The position numbers and the translations under genes are program-made. From Acinetobacter rathckeae (GTDB lineage: Bacteria; Pseudomonadota; Gammaproteobacteria; Pseudomonadales; Moraxellaceae), in assembly GCF_015627125.1 (NCBI RefSeq), contig NZ_VTDO01000006.1, positions 62,001 to 126,000 on the forward strand: a stretch of 64,000 nucleotides of DNA, in the 5' to 3' direction. Below the pieces are notes generated by a model. It was not told the origin of the DNA. It made no database searches and saw only the letters and a list, made by a program, of their open reading frames with translations. Shown in pieces: positions 9,280-19,354 of the stretch. Numbering within the stretch: position 1 is the first letter of the stretch; each line of letters begins with the position of its first letter.

Positions 9280-10710
9280 ATGCAGTTAACACAACAAGAC
9301 TTTCCTGCACATATTTTTAGAGCCTACGACATACGTGGGCGTTTGTCAGATCTACGCTTAAATGTACTCGTCGCTATTGCACGAGCTTTTGCCATACAAC
9401 TCAAAACACAACAGATTGAGCATATTGTTTTAGGATATGATGCACGGCATGACGGAAAACGATATGCCACTTATATACAGCACATTTTGGCGCAGCAAAA
9501 CATACATGTGACAGCACTTGGCTGTTGTTCTACGCCATATATGTACTTTATGGCACAGAAACTCACCAAAACAGGATCAGGCATTATGCTCACTGCGAGC
9601 CATAATCCTAAAACAGATCATGGGATTAAGTGGCTCAGTCATAGATCACCCCCCACACCACAAGACATACAAAACATTGCTCACTTAGCAAAACAGCAGT
9701 ATCTATCTGATGTGACATTACCAATGGTTGATCTGTCTAAGAAGGTTGAAATACCATCAGCACAGGCATATCTAACACAGTTAGCACATGATATTCGGCT
9801 AGAAAAAGCACTCATTGTGGTGGTTGATGGTATGCACGGTGCGGCAGGTCAGTATGCTAAAGCAATTTTAACGACTTTAGGTTGTCAGGTCATTGCACTA
9901 CGTTGTGATGCCAATGGCGACTTTCCAGATCACGCTCCTGACCCTTCAAAAAAACAGCATCTCACATTGTTGTGTGAGGCTGTGAAGCAACATGGGGCAG
10001 ATATTGGTTTGGCATTAGATGGCGATGGTGACCGCTTGGTGGTGGTTGATGAAACGGCCAGTATTATTAGCCCCGACCAACTCATGTGTGTATTTGCTGA
10101 AATGTGTTTAAAGCAGTATCCACAGCAAGAAATTGTCTTTGATGTCAAATGTGCCAATATGATTACGCAGGTGGCACAGCATTATGGTGGGACAGCCACC
10201 ATGCTTCGCACAGGTAGCACATTTTTACGCCGTTATTTGGCAGAGCATCCAAAGGCTGTCTTTGGCGGTGAGTACGCAGGGCATTATGTCTTTAATGATG
10301 GTCGTGGCTTAGGGTATGATGATGGCCTATATGCAGGACTGCGTTTAATGGAATACCTCACGCAAAGGTCGCCTATGACGCTTTCAGCTCTTTTTGTAGA
10401 TTATCCAGAGCGTTGTTTTACTGAAGACACTTATATTGCAACGACAGGTGTACCTGCACAAACATTGCTCAAACATTTTAAGCAATCTTATGGCCACAAT
10501 ACACAGGCAAAACTGACAGAAATTGACGGGATTCGATTAGACTTTGCACACGGCTTTGGCATTATACGGGCATCAAATACAGGTGAGTATTTAACAGTAC
10601 GTTTTGATGCGATTAATTCAGTTGTGCTTGATGAGATAAAAGCGACTTTTTCAGCAGTATTTTTGGCAGACTACCCATGTATTGCGGCCCATATTTTACA
10701 AGCACATTAG
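9280..10710 (+). CDS. algC: Phosphomannomutase/phosphoglucomutase
   Basis: A 476-residue alpha-D-phosphohexomutase. It shows the phosphoserine loop 'TASHNP', the metal-binding loop 'DGDGDR', the sugar-recognition loop 'GGEYAGHYVF', and the phosphate-binding 'RASNTGEYLTVRF' in domain 4. This domain set fits the dual-specificity PMM/PGM of Pseudomonas AlgC, which interconverts hexose 1- and 6-phosphates for capsule, LPS and exopolysaccharide precursors. The neighbouring order dut-algC-argB supports orthology. The ribosome site is weak, but the start gives the expected N-terminal 'FRAYDIRG' substrate loop near residue 15. Confidence 0.9.
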   Translation: MQLTQQDFPAHIFRAYDIRGRLSDLRLNVLVAIARAFAIQLKTQQIEHIVLGYDARHDGKRYATYIQHILAQQNIHVTALGCCSTPYMYFMAQKLTKTGSGIMLTASHNPKTDHGIKWLSHRSPPTPQDIQNIAHLAKQQYLSDVTLPMVDLSKKVEIPSAQAYLTQLAHDIRLEKALIVVVDGMHGAAGQYAKAILTTLGCQVIALRCDANGDFPDHAPDPSKKQHLTLLCEAVKQHGADIGLALDGDGDRLVVVDETASIISPDQLMCVFAEMCLKQYPQQEIVFDVKCANMITQVAQHYGGTATMLRTGSTFLRRYLAEHPKAVFGGEYAGHYVFNDGRGLGYDDGLYAGLRLMEYLTQRSPMTLSALFVDYPERCFTEDTYIATTGVPAQTLLKHFKQSYGHNTQAKLTEIDGIRLDFAHGFGIIRASNTGEYLTVRFDAINSVVLDEIKATFSAVFLADYPCIAAHILQAH

Positions 10711-10718
10711 TGGCTTGA

Positions 10719-11651
<933 letters not shown>

Positions 11652-11666
11652 GTTTTTTATATTAAA

Positions 11667-11701
11667 AACACACGGTAGACATAAATTTTTTACCGTGTGT
11701 T
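11667..11701 (+). terminator. Hairpin after argB
   Basis: AACACACGGTA (11667-11677) pairs perfectly with TACCGTGTGTT (11691-11701) around a 13-base loop. The T-tract lies in the loop rather than after the stem, so it may be a termination or mRNA 3'-end stabilising hairpin. Confidence 0.6.
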
Positions 11702-11941
11702 GACCTGAATAATGTAGTGGTAGATCTCATTTTTTAATAAATATGTAAAATTTGATGTTTTTAATGTGGAGTTTTAATGTGAAATGAGTATTTTAATTAT
11801 CTGATAAATAAAAACTATTTGATATTTTAGATTCTTTATTCGAAAAATGAATAAAGAACAATATAAAAACTCATTTACAAGATTAAGGCAGTGGGCTAAA
11901 TTATAACAGTATTAGATAAGTCAACGATGTAAGTAAACGCC
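11702..11941. other. Gene-free AT-rich stretch before the amidotransferase gene
   Basis: No open frame or RNA gene is visible. The stretch is very AT-rich with several Pribnow-like TATAAA and TAAAAT runs, and probably holds the promoter of the gene starting at 11942. Confidence 0.5.
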
Positions 11942-12787
11942 ATGTGCCAACTCCTCGGAATTAATTGTGCTGAACCCACAGATGTGACCTTTTCTTTTAA
12001 AGGATTTTCACAACGTGCAGGGATCACCTCAGATCACTGCGATGGTTTTGGAATCGGTTTTTTTGAAGACCGAGCATGTCGTTTGTTTGTAGATAATAAA
12101 TCGGCAATACAGTCGCCAATTGGTGAGTTAATTCGTAACTATCCAATTAAATCAAAAAATGTGATTGCTCATATTCGTAAAGCAACACAAGGCCAAGTGA
12201 CTTTTCAAAACTCGCATCCATTTGTACGTGAACTATGGGGCAGACATTGGTTATTTGCACACAATGGTGATTTACATGAGTTTGAACCTGAACTCAGTGG
12301 TCGCTTTACGCCTATTGGCAATACCGACAGTGAACTTGCATTTTGCTACTTGTTAGACCGTTTGGTTGAGCATTTTGGTTATAAAGAGCCAAAAGTAGAA
12401 GAAGTATTTGCTGTGCTAGAGGAAATTGCTCCAGAAATTTCTGAGTTTGGTACATTTAATTTTTGTCTTTCGAATGGTGATGCATTATTTAGCTATGCTG
12501 TGACTAAACTCAGTTGGACGGTTCGTGGTTATCCATTTGGGTTAGCAAGATTGGTCGATTTAGATGTGGAAATTGACTTTAGTAAAGTGACCACGCCTGA
12601 AGATAGAGTTGCTGTTGTGACTACAGAACCATTAACAGATGAAGTGTGGACAGCCTTTAAACCTGGTGAGCTGATTTTATTTCAAGGTGGTTATTTAATT
12701 AAAACAGCACAAACATATATTGATCGTTTGGTGCGTGAAGCTAAAGATCCGTCCTTACGTCGTATTACTCAAGCAGATATTTACTAA
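11942..12787 (+). CDS. Class II glutamine amidotransferase (YafJ-like)
   Basis: A 281-residue Ntn-type amidotransferase. After removal of Met1, Cys2 ('MCQLLGIN') would be the N-terminal nucleophile, which fixes the start. 'HIRKATQG' and 'WLFAHNGDL' are the glutamine-binding and oxyanion elements, and 'IGNTDSELAF' is the conserved Asp-containing loop. It matches the stand-alone YafJ/EgtC-like family with no synthase domain. The physiological acceptor of the released ammonia is unknown. The gene is flanked by an AT-rich leader and by a terminator at 12832-12866, so it appears monocistronic. Confidence 0.87.
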   Translation: MCQLLGINCAEPTDVTFSFKGFSQRAGITSDHCDGFGIGFFEDRACRLFVDNKSAIQSPIGELIRNYPIKSKNVIAHIRKATQGQVTFQNSHPFVRELWGRHWLFAHNGDLHEFEPELSGRFTPIGNTDSELAFCYLLDRLVEHFGYKEPKVEEVFAVLEEIAPEISEFGTFNFCLSNGDALFSYAVTKLSWTVRGYPFGLARLVDLDVEIDFSKVTTPEDRVAVVTTEPLTDEVWTAFKPGELILFQGGYLIKTAQTYIDRLVREAKDPSLRRITQADIY

Positions 12788-12831
12788 GTGGCTTCGCATC
12801 TTTAATACAAAGCATTACTTATTTTAGTTTT

Positions 12832-12866
12832 AAAAGAGGGTATCTTATATATAGATGCCCTCTTTT
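12832..12866 (+). terminator. Intrinsic terminator after the amidotransferase gene
   Basis: AAAAGAGGG-TATCT pairs with AGATG-CCCTCTTTT across 12832-12866, followed by ATTTTAT. Confidence 0.8.
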
Positions 12867-13363
12867 ATTTTATAAATGCATGGTGATTTAGCAGAATTAA
12901 GTTCGAATAAAGACAGCTTTTAAAACCTACACATATTTTTTCTATTGTAAATGAATGCTTGATCTAAGATGTTGTTTGTACGAGCGTGGGTTTTAGTCAT
13001 AGAAAATAGATGAATGAATGAAGTAGTACAGATACGAAGGAATCATGTTTCATATAGAAAAGTACATTTAAAATCGCTGAATGATTTCGCCACGGTTTGT
13101 GATGCTTTGTTTAGAATTACAATAATATTTACCTAAGAATAACAAGATTTTATGATCTATAGCAGGTGAAATTCCTTTCAATGATATGACGGTTTGATTA
13201 AATAATACTTGATTCTTTTACTCTACTTTTTAAGTAATAATAGCAAATTCAAATATTTAGTAACCCAACTAAAGTAGTCGGATTTTTTTGTTATTTTTCA
13301 ATAATCTATAATTCTATATCATACATTTCACATAATCATACATATTAAAAAATAGGGGAAATA
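12867..13363. other. About 500 bases without a gene
   Basis: Both strands carry only very short frames. A weak hairpin with a T-run (CCAACT/AGTCGG with one mismatch, about 13264-13289) may terminate or attenuate something. The last 60 bases before 13364 are AT-rich and likely contain the promoter of the hemerythrin gene. I see no tRNA or repeat. Confidence 0.5.
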
Positions 13364-13813
13364 ATGAAAGTTTCTTGGAGTACAGATTTTGACACAGGTA
13401 TAGATGTAATTGATGAGCAACACAAAAGAATCCTGCACTACATTAATGATATAGATGAAGTCTGCTTTACACATGATCGTGAAAAAATTAAAGATATTTT
13501 GGATAATATTATTGACTACACACAATCTCATTTTACTTTTGAAGAAAGCTTACAAGAAGAAGCTGGTTACCAATTTAGTGTGCCACATAAAAAAGTACAT
13601 GATTTATTTATTAAAAAAATTGAAGACTATCGATTACGTTTTTTACAAGGTGAAACCGTTGAAGAGGATTTATATCAGGTGCTCACCAAGTGGTTAATTA
13701 ATCATATTAAACATGATGATGCAGATTATGTGGGTGCAGTAAAAGATAATATGAATCAATTGATTCAGGAAAAGCAAAAGAAAAAAGGTTGGCTAGCACG
13801 CTTTTTTTCATAA
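13364..13813 (+). CDS. Bacteriohemerythrin
   Basis: A 149-residue single-domain hemerythrin. All ligand-type residues of the non-heme di-iron site are present in order: His in 'DEQHKRILHYIND', His and Glu in 'HFTFEESLQEE', two His in 'PHKKVHDLF', and His and Asp in 'NHIKHDDADYVG'. Such proteins bind oxygen reversibly in the cytoplasm and serve oxygen supply or sensing. The start 'MKVSWSTDFDTGIDVIDEQH' is the canonical N terminus, preceded by AGGGGAAA. It lies upstream of a membrane protein gene on the same strand, but a 114-base gap leaves co-transcription open. Confidence 0.93.
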   Translation: MKVSWSTDFDTGIDVIDEQHKRILHYINDIDEVCFTHDREKIKDILDNIIDYTQSHFTFEESLQEEAGYQFSVPHKKVHDLFIKKIEDYRLRFLQGETVEEDLYQVLTKWLINHIKHDDADYVGAVKDNMNQLIQEKQKKKGWLARFFS

Positions 13814-13927
13814 TTTTATAGAGAAAATACCAATACAACCATGACCAAACAACAAACTTTGATTTTCTTCGATGAGAAAGGCAAAATAGCGTATCATTTT
13901 TAAATAATTTAGATACAGGACAGACTC

Positions 13928-14995
13928 ATGTCTCGATGGTTGTCGCCGTTACTTGCATTTTGTATGTCATTGATGCTCATTACAAGTTTAGCACCAGTGT
14001 TTGGATTTCAAATTGATCGTCAATTTGATTTTTGGCTATTGTGGTTATTGGTGGTTTTAGTTGTATCTTTACCTTTGACTTATTTGGAATATGCCTTAGT
14101 AAAACGTGCTAAGACCAGTATATTAAATGCACTTATGACCTTAACCAGAGAGGCAGATGCCTCTTTACAGTGGCGAATTGTAGGTTGGTTATCTGTGATA
14201 TTTATTCCATTTCTTGCAGGGGCAATGCTGAGCAATAGTTATCACTTAGTGACTCAATTTGTAGCAGTTCCTGTACGTACAGAGTTGGTTTTTCTAATCT
14301 TAGCGATTGTTGCTGTCTTACTGTCATTTTTACCAAGAGTATGGCTTGCTGTTATAAGTACAGTGGCGGTACTGATTTCATTGTTGAGCAGTTATCTGTT
14401 TGGTTATGAGCCGTTGGCTTGGCACAATACTGAAATTGTCTTTTCTGAATGGGGTAGTGCAACAGTTCTTGCTTTAGTTGCTGGTGGTTTAGGTTTAGGT
14501 ATTTATGCTCAAACAAGTATACAACAGGTGCTAACTACAGAGCGTGCCAGTCAGTTGGTTATTCCTGTATGGCTCGCGCAAGTTCTGGCTGTAGTTGTTT
14601 TTGGATTTTTTACCATACGTGCTCAAGTGCCTGCGTTGACACTTTTAGTTGCTGTTATTTTTGCAGCTGCATGGTTGTTACAGCTTGCTAAGCAGCAGCT
14701 AATCGAACGCAACATTCACTTGATCGTGGCATATGCTGTTTTACTCGGGGCATTACTGATTTGGGTTGTTCCACATGCACATGGCGTATTTAATATGGTA
14801 TTGGTGTTATGGGGGCTTGTGAGTTGCTTGCTATACAGTGTGTTTGCAGGATGGATTATGAAAATTAGTCACTTGCGTAAAGTGCTGAACTTTAGCAGTG
14901 AAATGTACTATAACCTTTGGCGTATCGCTGTACGTATTGTTGCACCATTAAGTATTGTTGTGGCGATTGTTGCGGTATTGATGGGTCGTTTCTAA
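13928..14995 (+). CDS. Polytopic inner-membrane protein of unknown function
   Basis: The 355-residue protein has roughly ten hydrophobic helices and no soluble domain. I do not recognise it firmly. The stretch 'SLPLTYLEYALVKRAKTS' loosely resembles the 'GIP..LLE..LG' region after the first helices of sodium:neurotransmitter symporter-type transporters, but the match is by eye and weak. Its stop codon (14993-14995) is immediately followed by the ATG of rnfH, so the two are translationally coupled. A ratA-like toxin gene is the usual partner upstream of rnfH in many proteobacteria, so this membrane protein is an unusual neighbour. Confidence 0.65.
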   Translation: MSRWLSPLLAFCMSLMLITSLAPVFGFQIDRQFDFWLLWLLVVLVVSLPLTYLEYALVKRAKTSILNALMTLTREADASLQWRIVGWLSVIFIPFLAGAMLSNSYHLVTQFVAVPVRTELVFLILAIVAVLLSFLPRVWLAVISTVAVLISLLSSYLFGYEPLAWHNTEIVFSEWGSATVLALVAGGLGLGIYAQTSIQQVLTTERASQLVIPVWLAQVLAVVVFGFFTIRAQVPALTLLVAVIFAAAWLLQLAKQQLIERNIHLIVAYAVLLGALLIWVVPHAHGVFNMVLVLWGLVSCLLYSVFAGWIMKISHLRKVLNFSSEMYYNLWRIAVRIVAPLSIVVAIVAVLMGRF

Positions 14996-15283
14996 ATGAA
15001 TGTTGTATGGGTGGCGTATGCGGGCGAGGCTCAGCAGTATTATATAAAAGTAAACTTTGAACAAGGTATGAGTGTTCAAGATGCGATAGATGCAAGCCAA
15101 ATTATGCACAAAGCACAGATTACAGTACCGCTGAGTGTTGGAATTTTTGGTGAAAAAGTCTCAGATTTAACGCATATATTAAACGTGGGCGATCGGGTAG
15201 AAATTTATAGACCGCTCACGATTAACCCAAAAGATATTCGTAGAAATCGTGCAAAACAAAATCCACTGAAAGTTAAAGCGTGA
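14996..15283 (+). CDS. rnfH: RnfH-family ubiquitin-like protein
   Basis: A 95-residue beta-grasp protein of the RnfH family. 'MNVVWVAYAGEAQQYYIKVNFEQGMSVQDAI' opens the fold, and 'VPLSVGIFGEKVSDLTHILNVGDRVEIYRPL..DPK' is the family signature (here 'NPKDIRRNRAK'). Its biochemical role is unsettled despite the name. It starts directly after the stop of the membrane protein gene with no spacer. A lysine-rich tail and a strong terminator (15325-15348) follow. Confidence 0.9.
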   Translation: MNVVWVAYAGEAQQYYIKVNFEQGMSVQDAIDASQIMHKAQITVPLSVGIFGEKVSDLTHILNVGDRVEIYRPLTINPKDIRRNRAKQNPLKVKA

Positions 15284-15324
15284 AAAACAAGCAATCGTTT
15301 TAAACGATAGTTGTAACAGAAAGA

Positions 15325-15350
15325 AAAACCCCCATATTTGGGGGTTTTCT
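15325..15350 (+). terminator. Intrinsic terminator after rnfH
   Basis: AAAACCCCC (15325-15333) pairs with GGGGGTTTT (15340-15348). A second small stem, ATCGTTT/AAACGAT, lies just upstream around 15294-15310. Being near-symmetrical with A- and T-tracts, it may also serve convergent bamE. Confidence 0.85.
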
Positions 15351-15390
15351 TTGACTAAGTTGGCTGAAAGTTATTAAAATTAAGGTGTAT

Positions 15391-15762
15391 TTACAATGTT
15401 TCTTTTGCAGCAGGCAGACCCGGTTGAGTATTGGGAATGCTGTCTAAGCCTTCGATGCGACTAACAACACCTGAGTTGTTGAAGTAAATTTTAAGGTGTT
15501 GGCCTTTCGCTTCAGCAATTTTCGCTTTTTTCGCATATGTGCCAGGAATATAGTTGTAAATATAATCCCAACGCAGTGGGTTAAGTGGGTCGGCAATTGT
15601 AGGGCTACCAAGTAAGAAACGTACCTGTTGGTAAGTCATACCAGGTTGCACTTGAGATGCCAATGTTTTTGTAAGTGGTGTTCCTTGCGGAATATCTATT
15701 TTATAAACACAACCACCGAGCATTGAACTGACGAGTAAAGTCGTCAAAATAATTTTTTGCAT
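15391..15762 (-). CDS. bamE: Outer-membrane assembly lipoprotein BamE
   Basis: A 123-residue lipoprotein with signal peptide and lipobox 'SMLGGC' (Cys17). The mature part has the SmpA/OmlA fold: 'VQPGMTYQQVRFLLGSP' and 'WDYIYNYIPG', both strongly conserved in BamE. It is an accessory subunit of the BAM complex that inserts beta-barrel proteins into the outer membrane. It is divergent from fur, the common arrangement in Acinetobacter and Pseudomonas. The region 15763-15870 therefore carries both promoters. Confidence 0.93.
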   Translation of the reverse strand: MQKIILTTLLVSSMLGGCVYKIDIPQGTPLTKTLASQVQPGMTYQQVRFLLGSPTIADPLNPLRWDYIYNYIPGTYAKKAKIAEAKGQHLKIYFNNSGVVSRIEGLDSIPNTQPGLPAAKETL

Positions 15763-15870
15763 TTTGCTACACTATCCAAATCAATTTTGATGCATTTCAT
15801 CCAATCATAGATCATACTGCATCTAAACCCTATTGCATATTACTACTTCAAAATAGTTGAGAGACTCTTT

Positions 15871-16308
15871 ATGGCCATTTCAAATCAAGATCTACGTAAA
15901 GCAGGGCTGAAAGTTACTTTGCCAAGAATTAAAATCTTGGAATTACTTGAAACGTCTAAGCCACATCACTTAAGTGCGGAAGATATTTATAAGACTTTAT
16001 TAGACCAAGGCGAAGATGTTGGCCTTGCAACAGTATATCGTGTACTTACTCAATTTGAGGCTGTAGGTATTGTGCAACGTCTTAATTTTGAAAACAATCA
16101 TTCTGTTTTTGAGATTATGCAAGATAGCCATCATGACCATTTAGTCTGCCAAAATTGTAATAAAGTGCTCGAGTTTAGTAATGATCTGATTGAAAATGAA
16201 CAGCATGAAGTGGCGAAAAAATTTGGCTTTACACTAACAGGCCACTCATTAAACTTATATGGTTTTTGTAGTGACCAAGAGTGTCAAGACGCTTCACGTA
16301 AGAAGTAA
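15871..16308 (+). CDS. fur: Ferric uptake regulator Fur
   Basis: A 145-residue metalloregulator. The N-terminal winged helix is 'LRKAGLKVTLPRIKILELLE' to 'GLATVYRVLTQFEAVGIV'. The dimerisation and metal domain has the His-rich 'SHHDHLVCQNCNKVLEF' with the CxxC zinc site, and a C-terminal 'FCSDQEC' pair. With ferrous iron bound it represses iron acquisition genes. It is divergent from bamE and converges on pilU, with a shared bidirectional terminator at 16331-16364. Confidence 0.96.
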   Translation: MAISNQDLRKAGLKVTLPRIKILELLETSKPHHLSAEDIYKTLLDQGEDVGLATVYRVLTQFEAVGIVQRLNFENNHSVFEIMQDSHHDHLVCQNCNKVLEFSNDLIENEQHEVAKKFGFTLTGHSLNLYGFCSDQECQDASRKK

Positions 16309-16330
16309 GATATACATAAAAGCAACAAAG

Positions 16331-16364
16331 TTAAATGAAAGGGTAAAAGAGCCCTTTCATTTAA
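16331..16364. terminator. Bidirectional terminator between fur and pilU
   Basis: TTAAATGAAAGGG (16331-16343) pairs perfectly with CCCTTTCATTTAA (16352-16364). The A/T-rich flanks allow termination from both sides of these convergent genes. Confidence 0.85.
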
Positions 16365-16376
16365 AACACGATTTAT

Positions 16377-17489
16377 TTACTCATGAATAGATAACAGCGT
16401 ATGTGATGCTGTTTCAGGTTGGGCTTCACCAGAGAGCTTGATTTTTAGTCTTAAATCATTTGGTGCATCTGCATGTTTCAGTGCATCCTCATAAGAAATT
16501 GCCCCTTCGTGGTACAAATCAAGCAGTGACATATCAAAGGTTTGCATGCCAAGTTCTCTAGACTTTGTCATAATCTCTTTAATCTGATTAATTTGTCCTT
16601 TGCGGATATATTCTGCAATGAGTGGACTATTAATCAAAATTTCAATGGCAGCACGGCGAGACTTTTTGTCTATTGTTGGAATAAGTTGCTGTGCAACAAT
16701 GGCTTTAAGATTTAAAGATAAGTCCATTTGAATTTGATGGTGTCGTTCGCTGTCAAAGAAGTTCACAATACGGTCAATGGCCTGATTGGCGTTGTTTGCA
16801 TGCATGGTCGCTAACACCAAGTGGCCCGTTTCTGCAAAGTTTAGAGCATAGTTCATAACTTCTGTGGTACGAATTTCGCCAATTAAAATCACATCTGGGG
16901 CTTGTCGTAGGGTGTTTTTAAGTGCGACCTCAAAAGACTGTGTATCTATGCCCACTTCACGCTGTGTAATAATACAACCTGCATGTTGGTGAATGAACTC
17001 GACAGGGTCTTCAATGGTAATAATATGTCCGTGACTACTGCGGTTACGATGGCCAATTAAAGAGGCTAAAGAGGTCGATTTTCCTGTACCTGTACCACCT
17101 ACAAATAAAATAATGCCACGTTTTTCCATAATCAGTTTTTTGAGTACGGGCGGCAGTTTGAGTTCATCTGTTAAAGGAATGACATTCTCAATGCGGCGGA
17201 TGACCATGCCAGGCATATCACGTTGGTAAAATGCACTGACGCGGAAACGGCGACCATCTGCACCACTGGTAATGGCAAAGTTACATTCTTTTGTTTCCTT
17301 AAATTCAGCACGTTGCTTTTCATTCATGATGGAATGGATAAGTTGACGAATCAGCTCAGCACTCATTTTGGTTCGAGCAAGTGGAACGAGTTGTCCATTG
17401 ACTTTCATCAGTGGTTCAAGGTCAGCTGTAATAAATAAATCTGAGCCCTTTTTATCGCTCATGATTTGGAGTAAATCATTAAAATTCAT
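16377..17489 (-). CDS. pilU: Type IV pilus retraction ATPase PilU
   Basis: A 370-residue PilT/VirB11-type secretion ATPase. It shows Walker A 'GGTGTGKST', an Asp-box with 'ITIEDPVEF', atypical Walker B 'APDVILIGEIRT', and a His-box 'GHLVLATMHANN'. The C-terminal extension beyond 'EAISYEDALKHADAPNDLRL' is characteristic of PilU rather than PilT. PilU cooperates with PilT in pilus retraction for twitching motility and DNA uptake. It lies 17 bases downstream of pilT and forms an operon with it. Confidence 0.93.
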   Translation of the reverse strand: MNFNDLLQIMSDKKGSDLFITADLEPLMKVNGQLVPLARTKMSAELIRQLIHSIMNEKQRAEFKETKECNFAITSGADGRRFRVSAFYQRDMPGMVIRRIENVIPLTDELKLPPVLKKLIMEKRGIILFVGGTGTGKSTSLASLIGHRNRSSHGHIITIEDPVEFIHQHAGCIITQREVGIDTQSFEVALKNTLRQAPDVILIGEIRTTEVMNYALNFAETGHLVLATMHANNANQAIDRIVNFFDSERHHQIQMDLSLNLKAIVAQQLIPTIDKKSRRAAIEILINSPLIAEYIRKGQINQIKEIMTKSRELGMQTFDMSLLDLYHEGAISYEDALKHADAPNDLRLKIKLSGEAQPETASHTLLSIHE

Positions 17490-17506
17490 AAAATGATCAT
17501 CTACCT

Positions 17507-18544
17507 TTAAACAAATGCATCTGGGTTTTTAGCAGCAGTACGTGCAGCCTCTTTACTAATCATATTTTTTTGTACCAAGCTCTTTAAGCTTTGGTCTAAT
17601 GTTGACATACCAATGCCTGCATTGGTTTGAATAGAAGAGTACATTTGTGCAATTTTATTTTCACGAATTAAGTTTCGAATAGATGGAATACCCAACATAA
17701 TTTCATGTGCGGCAACACGACCACCGCCATTTTTTTTCAAAAGTGCTTGAGAAATGACAGCCTGTAATGACTCTGATAGCATAGAGCGAACCATGTCTTT
17801 TTCTTCGGCAGGGAACACATCGACAATACGGTCAATGGTTTTGGCTGCAGATGTGGTATGTAGCGTACCAAAAACTAAATGGCCTGTTTCAGCTGCACTT
17901 AAAGCCAAACGAATGGTTTCTAAGTCACGCATTTCCCCAACTAAAATAATATCTGGGTCTTCACGTAAAGCTGAACGTAGCGCATTATTAAAACTAAAAG
18001 TATCTCTATGTACTTCACGTTGGTTGATTAAGCATTTTTGAGGCTGGTGTACAAATTCAATCGGGTCTTCAATGGTTAAGATATGATCAAATCGTGTTTG
18101 GTTGATGTAGTCAAGCATGGCCGCCAAAGTCGTTGATTTTCCTGAACCTGTTGGCCCTGTAACCAAGACTAGACCACGAGGGAAGTCACATATTTTTTGG
18201 AAGATTGCACCTAAACCCAGTTGCTCCAATGATAAAATCTTTGATGGAATGGTTCGAAATACCGCACCTGCACCACGGTTTTGGTTAAATGCATTGACAC
18301 GAAAGCGTGCTAAATTAGGAATTTCAAAAGAAAAGTCAGTTTCTAAATTTTCTTCAAAGTCTTGGCGTTGTTTATCTGTCATAATGTCATATATTAATTG
18401 ATAAACTTCTTTATGACTTAAGGCTGGTAAATTAATGCGTCTGACATCACCGTCGACTCGAATCATCGGTGGTAAACCCGATGATAAATGTAAATCAGAT
18501 GCTTTGTTTTTTACTGAAAAAGCGAGTAGCTCAGTAATGTCCAT
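17507..18544 (-). CDS. pilT: Type IV pilus retraction ATPase PilT
   Basis: A 345-residue hexameric ATPase. Walker A is 'GPTGSGKSTT', Asp-box 'ILTIEDPIEF', Walker B 'EDPDIILVGEMRD' and His-box 'GHLVFGTLHTTSA'. The C-terminal 'SIRNLIRENK' matches the AIRNLIRE motif needed for retraction. It powers pilus depolymerisation at the inner membrane. It is first in a pilT-pilU operon and divergent from yggS, with promoters in 18545-18658. This yggS-pilT-pilU layout is common in gammaproteobacteria. Confidence 0.95.
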   Translation of the reverse strand: MDITELLAFSVKNKASDLHLSSGLPPMIRVDGDVRRINLPALSHKEVYQLIYDIMTDKQRQDFEENLETDFSFEIPNLARFRVNAFNQNRGAGAVFRTIPSKILSLEQLGLGAIFQKICDFPRGLVLVTGPTGSGKSTTLAAMLDYINQTRFDHILTIEDPIEFVHQPQKCLINQREVHRDTFSFNNALRSALREDPDIILVGEMRDLETIRLALSAAETGHLVFGTLHTTSAAKTIDRIVDVFPAEEKDMVRSMLSESLQAVISQALLKKNGGGRVAAHEIMLGIPSIRNLIRENKIAQMYSSIQTNAGIGMSTLDQSLKSLVQKNMISKEAARTAAKNPDAFV

Positions 18545-18658
18545 ATTTCCCCCAAGGCCATGTCTTTTGGAACATTATTTTTATAGAATGATAACGACTT
18601 TATTGACCTCAGACTAATGCTTTATTAAAAAAGCTTAAAAATACTTAGAGTTTTTATC

Positions 18659-19348
18659 ATGTATGATTTTTCTCAAGCTAGAAATCAGGTGTTACAGCAG
18701 ATTCAAAATGCATGTGACACAGCACATCGGAGTGATCAGGTAGATTTACTTGCGGTGTCTAAAACACATAGTCATGATGCTATACGGGCCATGTATGCAC
18801 TGGGTCAGCGTGCATTTGGTGAGAATTATTTACAAGAAGCATGTGCAAAAATAGATGCATTGCAAGATTTAGAGATACAGTGGCATTTTATTGGCCATGT
18901 GCAACGTAATAAAACCAAGCTGATTGCCACTCATTTTGCATGGGTACACGGTGTTGACCGTTTGATTATTGCCCAAAGGCTGTCAGATCAACGTCCTGAG
19001 GAGATGCCTGCACTAAATATTTGTATACAAGTGAATATTGATGGTCAAGATAGTAAAGATGGTTGTGACCCTCAAGATGTCATGGCAATGGTTGAAAAAA
19101 TACAGCATCTACCACATCTTCATTTAAGGGGGTTGATGGTGATTCCTGCTCCGAACAATTCCGAGGCTTTTTTTCAAACACAAAAATTGTTTCGTGAGGT
19201 GGCTACTCGGTATCCAATGTTGAAGTCATGGGATACCTTAAGTATGGGTATGTCGAGTGATTTGTTGCCTGCTGTAGAAGCTGGTGCAACGTTAGTACGT
19301 GTTGGCACGGCTTTATTTGGTAGTCGTGATTATAGTCAAGATAGGTGA
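18659..19348 (+). CDS. yggS: YggS/PROSC-type PLP homeostasis protein
   Basis: A 229-residue PLP-binding TIM-barrel protein without catalytic domain partners. 'DLLAVSKTHSHDAIRAMYALGQRAFGENYLQEA' contains the PLP lysine (in 'AVSKTH'). 'WHFIGHVQRNKTK', 'LRGLMVIP' and 'LSMGMSSDLLPAVEAGATLVRVGTALFG' are all family signatures. It balances free PLP and amino-acid or keto-acid pools. The MFS gene begins 6 bases after its stop, so the two are likely one operon. Confidence 0.94.
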   Translation: MYDFSQARNQVLQQIQNACDTAHRSDQVDLLAVSKTHSHDAIRAMYALGQRAFGENYLQEACAKIDALQDLEIQWHFIGHVQRNKTKLIATHFAWVHGVDRLIIAQRLSDQRPEEMPALNICIQVNIDGQDSKDGCDPQDVMAMVEKIQHLPHLHLRGLMVIPAPNNSEAFFQTQKLFREVATRYPMLKSWDTLSMGMSSDLLPAVEAGATLVRVGTALFGSRDYSQDR

Positions 19349-19354
19349 TTTTTT

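Noticed and set aside
13841..13903. A 20-codon frame (MTKQQTLIFFDEKGKIAYHF) before the membrane protein gene
   Set aside because: Too short to support as a gene and no clear ribosome site; chance is likely, although it ends just before the next gene.
16377..18544. pilT and pilU as a recent tandem duplication
   Set aside because: They share family motifs but differ throughout; they are ancient paralogues with the usual order.
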